The notes under the pieces: generated by a model
Databases searched by the model: none
What the model was told of the DNA's origin: nothing
The model's input: only the letters and a program-made list of their open reading frames with translations
Shown: one piece after another, positions 7,001 through 12,602 of the stretch
How the letters are laid out: the number at the start of each line of letters is the position of its first letter
How positions within the stretch are numbered: position 1 is the stretch's first letter
Position numbers and translations under genes: made by a program
Source: UBA1306 sp964396415
GTDB taxonomy: Bacteria > Spirochaetota > Spirochaetia > Treponematales > Rectinemataceae
Assembly: GCA_964396415.1 (NCBI GenBank)
Contig: CAYNFM010000098.1
Location: 1-12,602 of the forward strand
Direction of reading: 5' to 3'
Length of the DNA: 12,602 nucleotides

Positions 7001-8227
7001 CTATGCCACGACGAAGGCAAGGTCGCCTTCCCGCATCACGTAGTCCGCTCCCGGAGCCAGCCTGACATTGCTGCCCGCCGAGGTCTCGGCCGCGAGGTTG
7101 ATTTCGGCTTCCATGAATTTCCTTTTGATGAAGCCGTCGATGGCGCTGGTGCCGTCGCCGAGGATGTCGTTCAGGGAAACTCCCTTCTCCTCCGATAGGA
7201 CGCCCACGAGGACGCCCCTGCCGTTGGATAGGAACCAGGCCGAGGCCTCGGCGAAGGTCTTGCCGACGAGCGACGAGGGAAGGGCCGTTTCCTTGAGGCG
7301 CGGCCCGCAACCGGGAGTCAGGAGGCAGCGGGCCGCCCGAGGCAGGCCCTTCGACGCGTAGGCCGACGAGAGGAGGTAGCCCGAGTACTCTCCGCCCACC
7401 ACGACGTTGTCGACCTTGGCGCGGCTCAGGTGCTGCTCGCTTTCGGGATGGAGTATTTCCGCGCTGACGTCTATATCGGGATTGAGGGAGCGTATCGCCA
7501 GGCAGGCCAGTATCGTGCGCTCGTCCGCGTTGTTGAGGGAGTTCCCGCCCGTGGAGTCGGGGACGACCACGCAGGCGCGCGCGTTGCCGGCCGAGGCCCG
7601 CTTCAGGACCGCTTCCTGGGTGAAGTCGCCGCGGACGAAGCGGAGGTCGAGGCCGGGAAAGCGCGCCTTCTCGGCGTCGAAGGCCTCCGCCTCCATCCAA
7701 TCGACGAGAACGACCGGAACCGACTTCGCGCCTTCCATCGCCTCGAGGTCCGATAGCACGGATGCCGCGTTGGGATTCCAGCCGCAGATGATGAGGTGGT
7801 TCTTGAGCCTGAGATCCTGCAATCCCTTTCCCTCCCGAATCCTGCGCTCGACGAATATCGAAGCGACCGTTCCCGAAATGAGCGAGGTGATGACCATGCC
7901 GGAGAGGATCGCCGCGATTCCCGCGATCTTTCCCCCGACCGTGAGGGGATACTTGTCGCCGTAGCCGACGGTCGCGAGCGTGACTACCGCCCACCATATC
8001 CCGTCGAAGAAGGAATGGAACATCCCCTGGCCGGGGCGGCGCTCGATGAGCCAGACGATCAACGCGGAAAGGAGGACGGCCACGGCGAAGGAGCCGAAGA
8101 TCCCGACGAGGTTCGAGCGCTCGATGTCGGTCCACAGCAGGGAGCCTCTTTTAAAGAAGTCCCCGAGCCGGTCGTCTCCTCTCTCGGCGGACGCGGAGCT
8201 TTTTTTCCTCTTGTTCTCGGATCTCAT
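7001..8227 (-). CDS. Two-helix potassium channel with cytoplasmic RCK domain, MthK-like
   Basis: Inner-membrane potassium channel subunit of 408 residues. A basic, charged N-terminus precedes TM1 (about 40-61), the pore helix (WWAVVTLA) and the selectivity filter TVGYGD at 86-91, then TM2 (about 100-126). A regulator-of-conductance (TrkA-N type) domain begins at about 143. Its nucleotide-binding loop is IICGWNPNA (146-154) rather than the glycine-rich GxGxxG; the archaeal MthK channel has a similar CGW loop, so gating by a divalent ion or other ligand rather than NAD is plausible. The C-terminal RCK part runs to the end (VRLAPGADYVMREGDLAFVVA). The family forms tetramers with a ring of RCK domains. 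The start ATG has GGGGGA seven bases upstream. It heads a likely operon with the cyclic-nucleotide-binding protein and the secreted protein. Pore and RCK assignment is very secure. Confidence 0.95.
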   Translation of the reverse strand: MRSENKRKKSSASAERGDDRLGDFFKRGSLLWTDIERSNLVGIFGSFAVAVLLSALIVWLIERRPGQGMFHSFFDGIWWAVVTLATVGYGDKYPLTVGGKIAGIAAILSGMVITSLISGTVASIFVERRIREGKGLQDLRLKNHLIICGWNPNAASVLSDLEAMEGAKSVPVVLVDWMEAEAFDAEKARFPGLDLRFVRGDFTQEAVLKRASAGNARACVVVPDSTGGNSLNNADERTILACLAIRSLNPDIDVSAEILHPESEQHLSRAKVDNVVVGGEYSGYLLSSAYASKGLPRAARCLLTPGCGPRLKETALPSSLVGKTFAEASAWFLSNGRGVLVGVLSEEKGVSLNDILGDGTSAIDGFIKRKFMEAEINLAAETSAGSNVRLAPGADYVMREGDLAFVVA

Positions 8228-8248
8228 CCCGCGGTCCCCCGCTTAGTA

Positions 8249-8276
8249 ATATCGGCGGATACGGCTTCCCCCCTTA
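8249..8276 (-). promoter_or_regulatory. Possible sigma-28-like promoter of the channel operon
   Basis: On the minus strand GCCGATAT (8256-8249) matches seven of eight bases of the flagellar sigma-28 -10 box GCCGATAA. TAAG (8276-8273) lies 16 bases upstream, against the usual TAAA with about 15. Transcription would begin about 15-20 bases before the channel ATG, leaving room for the GGGGGA site. An alternative is a sigma-70 -10 (TATTAC) overlapping it without a good -35. Weak evidence. Confidence 0.25.
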
Positions 8277-8295
8277 ACCCCGCCATGGGTATAAG
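8266..8295 (+). promoter_or_regulatory. Putative promoter of the pseudouridine synthase gene (leaderless)
   Basis: TATAAG (8290-8295, five of six to TATAAT) lies exactly six bases before the ATG at 8302, so the predicted transcription start is the A of the ATG. A poor -35 (TTCCCC, 8266-8271) sits 18 bases upstream. The only Shine-Dalgarno-like GAGG is one base from the ATG and too close to be used. This mirrors the tatT arrangement. Confidence 0.4.
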
Positions 8296-8301
8296 TGAGG
8301 A

Positions 8302-9138
8302 ATGGACGATATCGGCGGCCTTCCCTTCGTCGTTTACGAGGACGAGTGCCTGGTCGCGGTCCGCAAGCCGGCGCGCATGCACAGCGCGCCCGGCCTCGGG
8401 GCCGGCGACCTTTGCGCCTGGGTATTCCGGCGCTACCCCGAGGTCGAGACTGCCGGAGCCGGGCCCCGCCGGCCGAGGCGCTCGCCCGCGGAGGGGGGAC
8501 TCCTCCATCGCCTCGACTACGAGACGTCGGGCATCGTCCTCTTCGCGCGGAATTCCGCGGCCTTCGATTCGCTCCTTCGGCAGCAGGAACGCGGGGCCTT
8601 CTATAAGGAGTACCTGGCGCTTTCCAGCGCCTCCCGCGAAGACATGCCGGTCGGCTCGGCGCCGCGGAAGGCCTTTCCGACCGGCCTCGACGCGAGGGCC
8701 TGGGCCGATGCCCGCGATCGGCTCGACGGAGGCGCCCTCGCGGCCATGCTCGGCGGCACGAGGGCCGGGCCCGTTTCCCGCGTCGCCTCTCGCTTCCGGG
8801 CCTATGGCCTCAGGGGTTCGCGCGTAGCCTGCTCGGACCCCGGCGGCGGAGACGGACCGATCTATACGAGCGATTTACTGACCTGTTCCGCGGTCGGCGG
8901 CGAGGCGGAATCCCCGTCGGGCCCTAGCCCTTCGAGTCCCCTCGTGGAGATCCGAGTGGGCCTATCGCGAGGCTTCCGTCATCAGGCGCGGGCCCATTTG
9001 TCCTGGATCGGCCTGCCGATATCGGGGGATTCCCTTTACGGAGGGGCGCCCGACGAGCGCCTCCGCCTCTATGCCGTCGGGCTGTCCTTCGAGCACCCCG
9101 CGACGGGCAAGCGCCTGTCCTTGACCGTGAAGCCCTAG
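8302..9138 (+). CDS. RluA-family RNA pseudouridine synthase
   Basis: Cytoplasmic enzyme of 278 residues that isomerises uridine to pseudouridine in rRNA or tRNA. The N-terminus opens directly with the catalytic-domain strand (VYEDECLVAVRKPARMHSAP), so no S4 RNA-binding domain is present. The catalytic motif HRLDYETSGIVLFA starts at residue 69, with D72 the nucleophilic aspartate. The later family motif GFRHQARAHLSWIGLPISGD and the following YGG are intact, so the enzyme should be active. Residues 53-63 (Pro/Arg-rich) and about 117-150 and 180-207 look like lineage-specific insertions between core strands. An in-frame stop just upstream (8296-8298) fixes ATG 8302 as the earliest start. It is divergent from the channel gene (74 bases apart) and followed by an 80-base gap without a convincing terminator. 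Its target uridine cannot be told from sequence. Confidence 0.9.
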   Translation: MDDIGGLPFVVYEDECLVAVRKPARMHSAPGLGAGDLCAWVFRRYPEVETAGAGPRRPRRSPAEGGLLHRLDYETSGIVLFARNSAAFDSLLRQQERGAFYKEYLALSSASREDMPVGSAPRKAFPTGLDARAWADARDRLDGGALAAMLGGTRAGPVSRVASRFRAYGLRGSRVACSDPGGGDGPIYTSDLLTCSAVGGEAESPSGPSPSSPLVEIRVGLSRGFRHQARAHLSWIGLPISGDSLYGGAPDERLRLYAVGLSFEHPATGKRLSLTVKP

Positions 9139-9218
9139 GAGCGCCGGACGAGGTCGGTTCCTTGACGACAGGCGTTACCGCCGATCGTTGCTTTTAGGGC
9201 ATAACTCCGATACGCTTA

Positions 9219-10955
9219 ATGGCGATGACAGCAGCTTCTTCCTTCGATAGCCTCGTGGCCGAGCTCAGCGCGGAAGAGCGGAGTCTCCTCCTCGAACGCA
9301 TCAAGGCGGCCATGCCGGTCTCGAGCGAGCCCCTGTTTCACCCGTCTTCGGCCCCCGACACCTTGAGCGCGACCGCGCTCAAGCCCGAGGAGCTCGGACT
9401 CTTGGCCAGGTTCGTCCTTTTCCTTCGAGGCATGTTCACCGGCAAGGGGAGGGACGAGCTTTTGCGCGAGGACGCCATTAAGGAGATAGGCCGCAAGGTC
9501 GAGACCCGATATCCGGGAATAATAGACAGGCGCAAAGGCCTCGTTCTCGAGAGCGTCGCCGAGGAGCTGCGGGGCCTACGGGACGCGGCTCGCTTTTTCT
9601 ACGATGCCCTGGACCGAAGCGTCGAGAAGGACAGGGCCGCTTTCTACGCCTTTCTCGGATCCATAGAACTGCCCCTGACGCACGATCGTCTCCTCAGGGA
9701 GGCGGATCCCGCGGCTATAGCCGCCTCGATGACCGGCCTGACGGGGCAGGCCGAGGACTCCGAGGTGCGGGGCGCGGCCCTGACCGCCTTCGATAGCGCC
9801 TTTATCGGCTTGTCGGACAAAGGCAGGAAGGCGATGTACCTCGACCTTCGCAGCGTCCTATTCCTCAAGCGGCTTTCGGGCTTCCTCTTCGATCGGCTCA
9901 TAGGCCTCTTCGAGCCGGGCGCCTTGCCCAACGAGAGGCTTTCCGCCTCCTTCTTCGAGCTGCGCGAGCTCTTCCTGGACTTGGGGGACATCCTTTTCTC
10001 GATGTCCGAGGCTCCCTCGACCGAACTCATGGAGGCGATTTTCCTTTTCGCCGACCGCGAGAAGATCGGGAGGGGAAAGGAGGAGGCGGCCTCCGTCCTC
10101 GGCGAGGATATGGCCAAGGCCGAGACTTTCCTCGGGCGCATCCGCTCCTTCAACTCGCGCCTGCCCCTGGGGGCCCTGTTGCGGCTCGTGTCGGGAGACC
10201 CGGAGTACCTGCCGCGCGAGCTTCCCGGCGGCGAGGATTGGCTGGCCATCTACAAGGCTTTCTGGCGGGAGCGCATCGAGACGGCCCTCGACGAATGGAA
10301 GGCCGAGCACCGCAACAAGGAACTCATGGCGGAGATCGCGGCCTTCGTCGGGGAACCGGGACCGGCCGGCTTCGCCAATATGTCCCGCGAGGGGAAGGAC
10401 GGCTCTCCTCCCCTCCGCCTTGCCGTAGCCTTCGTATTCCTCGACGCGTTCTATCGAGGCCCCTTCCTCCGTGAGCTCAACAGGCCGATGAAGGTGGTGC
10501 TGGTCGACGGAGAGTTCTATCGCAAGGATAACAGGATCGAATTCACCGACGCCTACGATGCCCTGCTCCGCCTTCCCGAGCTGCTTTCGGTCCTCGATGC
10601 CAAAATGGGGCCGGATGGCGAGATCGGCGCCGCCTGGCTCGCCGCGTCGCGAGAGCTTGGTTCGAGCTCCGTGAAGCGGCACAAGACTCAATCGATCATC
10701 AGGGTCGCGGAGGAGGAGGCGGAGCGCATCCTGAAGCGCGAAGGAGGAGCCTTGAAGACGATGATCGACATCCTGCGGGGATTCCTCAAAGGGGAGGCGG
10801 GGGGGCGTTATGACTCTCTCGCGAACCTCTCGTATATCGACGGAAAGGCGAACAAGGATTTCCTGCGCAGCCTGGATCGGGCCAAGGACCGCTGCGAGAC
10901 GGCGCTGAATCTTCTCTCCGAGCTATCCGGCCTCGACTTCTCGATGGAAGATTGA
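9219..10955 (+). CDS. Uncharacterised spirochaetal protein, DUF5312-like
   Basis: A 578-residue, highly charged, almost wholly helical protein with no signal peptide. A hydrophobic stretch near residues 61-71 (LGLLARFVLFLRGMFTG) is amphipathic and short rather than a clear membrane helix. It opens with FDSLVAELSAEERSLLLERI, which with the length and the spirochaete setting recalls the family DUF5312, of unknown function. No enzyme motif, nucleotide-binding loop or DNA-binding motif is visible. The C-terminal ~100 residues (IIRVAEEEAERILKREGGAL onward) could form a helical bundle. No Shine-Dalgarno precedes ATG 9219 or the second ATG at 9225. The pgeF gene begins three bases after its stop, so it is probably the first gene of an envelope-related operon. 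The gene is secure, the family name moderate, the role unknown. Confidence 0.85.
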   Translation: MAMTAASSFDSLVAELSAEERSLLLERIKAAMPVSSEPLFHPSSAPDTLSATALKPEELGLLARFVLFLRGMFTGKGRDELLREDAIKEIGRKVETRYPGIIDRRKGLVLESVAEELRGLRDAARFFYDALDRSVEKDRAAFYAFLGSIELPLTHDRLLREADPAAIAASMTGLTGQAEDSEVRGAALTAFDSAFIGLSDKGRKAMYLDLRSVLFLKRLSGFLFDRLIGLFEPGALPNERLSASFFELRELFLDLGDILFSMSEAPSTELMEAIFLFADREKIGRGKEEAASVLGEDMAKAETFLGRIRSFNSRLPLGALLRLVSGDPEYLPRELPGGEDWLAIYKAFWRERIETALDEWKAEHRNKELMAEIAAFVGEPGPAGFANMSREGKDGSPPLRLAVAFVFLDAFYRGPFLRELNRPMKVVLVDGEFYRKDNRIEFTDAYDALLRLPELLSVLDAKMGPDGEIGAAWLAASRELGSSSVKRHKTQSIIRVAEEEAERILKREGGALKTMIDILRGFLKGEAGGRYDSLANLSYIDGKANKDFLRSLDRAKDRCETALNLLSELSGLDFSMED

Positions 10956-10958
10956 ACC

Positions 10959-11768
10959 GTGAACCTGACGATGGTCGCGCTGCCCGCCGGTCCCGGCTTC
11001 GGATTCGCCGCGGCCTTTCCGGGACCTGTCTCAGAGGCGGATCCGATAGCCCTCCTCTCCTTCGCCGCCGCGGGCGACATGAAGTTCGGCGATCGGCGCC
11101 GCGCCGCGAACCGCGATGCCTTCCTCCGCGACGCGGGCTTGAGAACGGAGCTCGTCATCGGCCTCGAGCTTGCCCATTCTCGCAACGTGATCTTCCCCTC
11201 CGGAGCCGAGGAAGCGGCCGAGCTCGCGCGGGCAGCGGGCGGAGCCGACGGCCTCGTCCTCGGCGGGGATCCTGCCGGCCGCGGCTTCGCGGCCTCCGTC
11301 ACCGTCGCGGACTGCATGCCCATCTGGATCCTCGACCGCCAATCCGGGGCCTTCGGCATACTCCATTCGGGCTGGCGCGGGACGGGGATACTCGCCGTCG
11401 CCGTCCGCGCCTTGGCCGATCGCTTCGGCTCGCGTCCTTCTTCGTTCTCGGTCATCCTGGGGCCGGCCATCGGCGCCTGCTGCTACGAGGTGGGCGAGGA
11501 GAGGGCGGCGCGATTTTCGGCGGAATTCGGCGCCGAATGCGTGCGGAGCCGCGGGGCCTCCAGCTTTCTCGATCTCCGATCCGCCAACCTGTCGATAGCC
11601 GAGCGCCTCGGCGTCGGGCATCTCCTCTCCCTGGAGTCCTGCACGTGCTGCGACGAGAGGCTCGGCTCCTATCGCCGACAGGGCGGGGCCTCCTTCACCA
11701 GGATGCTCGCCGTCTGCGGCCGTTCGCCCTGCGAGCCCGGCATCATGCCGGGCGGGAAACGGGCCTGA
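10959..11768 (+). CDS. pgeF: Laccase-domain (YfiH) peptidoglycan editing factor / polyphenol oxidase family
   Basis: A 269-residue protein of the YfiH/DUF152 family. In E. coli the member PgeF removes mis-incorporated serine from UDP-MurNAc, keeping L-Ala at the first stem position; relatives (LACC1/FAMIN) act on purine nucleosides. The three metal ligands are present: H73 (ELAHSRNV), C119 (VADCMPI) and H136 (LHSGWRGT). The following GPAIGACCYEVGEE and the C-terminal SCTCCDERLGSYRRQGG match the family. The usual VHG around the first histidine is AHS here. GTG at 10959 is chosen because GGAAG lies eight bases upstream; the next ATG (10971) has no ribosome site. It sits three bases after the DUF5312-like gene and its stop overlaps the next start. 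Confidence 0.92.
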   Translation: MNLTMVALPAGPGFGFAAAFPGPVSEADPIALLSFAAAGDMKFGDRRRAANRDAFLRDAGLRTELVIGLELAHSRNVIFPSGAEEAAELARAAGGADGLVLGGDPAGRGFAASVTVADCMPIWILDRQSGAFGILHSGWRGTGILAVAVRALADRFGSRPSSFSVILGPAIGACCYEVGEERAARFSAEFGAECVRSRGASSFLDLRSANLSIAERLGVGHLLSLESCTCCDERLGSYRRQGGASFTRMLAVCGRSPCEPGIMPGGKRA

Positions 11769-12602
11769 GACGCGCTATCGCGGCCGCTGCCCTAGCGGTG
11801 TCCTTGGCCTCGATGGCGGCCTCCGCCGAGGAAGGACAAGGCGTAGCGCCCGGCGCCGCATTCAGGCTCACCGAGAGAAGCGATTTCTCGCGCTACGTCG
11901 ACGGCCGCTATCAGGGTCACGTCTACCGCGAGTCGCGGGGCGAATTGCGCCCGGCGGCCGAAGTCGGCGCGCTGGACTACGAGGGGGAGTTCATCGTCCT
12001 CGAGGAGACCCTCCACGACGCGCGCGACGCCGCCCGCCGCGTGGACAGGACCGTTCCGGTCCGCCTCTCCGTGGCCCGCTGGGGCTCCTTCGAGGCGGAA
12101 GGGGACTCGGGCTATCCCAGTCTGCGCGGCGTGCCCGCCTTTCCCGAAGGCTCGTCTCCTCAGCGGATCGATGCGCTGGAGCCGGGCTCCACATGGACGG
12201 CAGCCGGAGCCCGGGCCCTCGACTTCGAGGATTCCGGAAATTTCGTCGTCATGCCCTTCCTGGCCGAGTACCGCTTTTCGGGGAGGACCGAATACCGGGG
12301 GAGGAGCGCCCTGAGCCTATCGGCGAAATTCGCGACGCGGTGGAAGGCCGAAGCGCCGTCCGACGGGATCCGGAGCGCCATCGGGACCCACGCTCTGGAC
12401 ATCCTCGTGGACGCCGGCACCTTATCGACCCTCTTCATCCGGGACCGCTTCGACGAGACATTCGTCCTCGCGGGAGGGAAAGCCGGGAGCAGCGAGTGGC
12501 GCTCGGGCTTCAGCCTGTATTTCTTCGAAGTCGGCGTCCCGCTCGATCGAGTGGCCGCGGGCAGGGCGATGGTCGCCGCCGTCGACGGCGCGAAGCCCGA
12601 CG
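11765..12602 (+). CDS. Secreted protein resembling the N-terminal half of spirochaetal OmpA-family proteins; partial
   Basis: The frame is open to the right edge (279 codons visible). Read from CTG 11765 it starts with a textbook Sec signal peptide (RRAIAAAALAVSLASMAASA, then EEG). There is no ATG, GTG or TTG in frame that would keep this signal; the first in-frame GTG and ATG lie within or beyond its hydrophobic core. CTG overlaps the pgeF stop as CTGA, matching the ATGA and GTGA overlaps elsewhere in the window, so a CTG start is proposed. The mature part is beta-rich; segments such as VPAFPEG and LEPGSTWTAAGARALDFEDSG recall the beta domain that precedes the OmpA peptidoglycan-binding domain in spirochaetal proteins. 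That C-terminal domain, if present, lies outside the window. The secreted nature is secure; the family is moderate. Confidence 0.7.
   Translation, partial: MRRAIAAAALAVSLASMAASAEEGQGVAPGAAFRLTERSDFSRYVDGRYQGHVYRESRGELRPAAEVGALDYEGEFIVLEETLHDARDAARRVDRTVPVRLSVARWGSFEAEGDSGYPSLRGVPAFPEGSSPQRIDALEPGSTWTAAGARALDFEDSGNFVVMPFLAEYRFSGRTEYRGRSALSLSAKFATRWKAEAPSDGIRSAIGTHALDILVDAGTLSTLFIRDRFDETFVLAGGKAGSSEWRSGFSLYFFEVGVPLDRVAAGRAMVAAVDGAKPD

Noticed and set aside
6963..8135. Minus-strand open frame of 390 codons in another frame of the channel gene
   Set aside because: Arg/Gly/His-rich shadow; the channel frame has the selectivity filter and RCK domain.
7796..8827. Plus-strand open frame of 343 codons spanning the channel and pseudouridine synthase genes
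   Set aside because: Overlaps two motif-bearing genes and crosses their divergent promoters; composition is typical of a chance frame.
9162..9167. TTGACG as a -35 for the DUF5312-like gene
   Set aside because: No acceptable -10 occurs 16-18 bases downstream, so no promoter is called.
9139..9218. Short hairpin GGCG-TTAC-CGCC followed by TTTT as a terminator of the pseudouridine synthase gene
   Set aside because: The stem is only four pairs and the T run is about a dozen bases away, so it does not meet the usual intrinsic-terminator pattern. Nothing else is evident in this 80-base gap.

Overview
The window is GC-rich and densely coding, with about ten protein genes and no gap longer than about 120 bases between them. 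No rRNA, tRNA, CRISPR array, insertion sequence or phage gene was seen. The gene content points to a spirochaete of the Treponema/Spirochaeta type. The pointers are a TRAP transporter operon whose first gene is a lipoprotein resembling TatT, the TPR-type TRAP-associated protein known from Treponema pallidum; a protein resembling the spirochaete family DUF5312; and a secreted protein resembling the N-terminal half of spirochaetal OmpA-family proteins. This is inferred from remembered families; no database search was run.

Layout. (1) Positions 1-3792, minus strand: a tightly overlapping operon tatT-dctP-dctQM. It encodes a lipoprotein, a periplasmic solute-binding protein and a fused DctQ-DctM permease that runs off the left edge just short of its C-terminus. 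(2) Positions 3793-3910: a relatively AT-rich divergent control region with near-concentric inverted repeats and putative promoters facing both ways. (3) Positions 3911-5773, plus strand: a membrane methyl-accepting chemotaxis protein. (4) Positions 8227-5789, minus strand: a three-gene operon of an MthK-like two-helix potassium channel with an RCK domain, a stand-alone cyclic-nucleotide-binding protein, and a small secreted protein of unknown function. (5) Positions 8302-9138, plus strand: a pseudouridine synthase divergent from the channel. (6) Positions 9219-12602, plus strand: a three-gene operon of a DUF5312-like protein, the laccase-domain peptidoglycan editing factor PgeF, and a secreted protein that runs off the right edge and appears to start at a CTG codon.

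How the parts may work together. TatT and DctP would capture an organic acid or other small ligand in the periplasm and pass it to the DctQM sodium-coupled permease. The divergent chemoreceptor shares the control region and may sense the same or a related nutrient. The channel and the cyclic-nucleotide-binding protein are separate adjacent genes and look like the two halves of a cyclic-nucleotide-gated channel. The last operon has an envelope theme (peptidoglycan quality control plus a probable outer-membrane-associated protein). Two genes that head their transcripts (tatT and the pseudouridine synthase) lack a usable Shine-Dalgarno sequence and have a -10-like hexamer exactly six bases before the ATG, suggesting leaderless mRNAs. 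Genes inside operons have Shine-Dalgarno-like sequences or NTGA stop/start overlaps.
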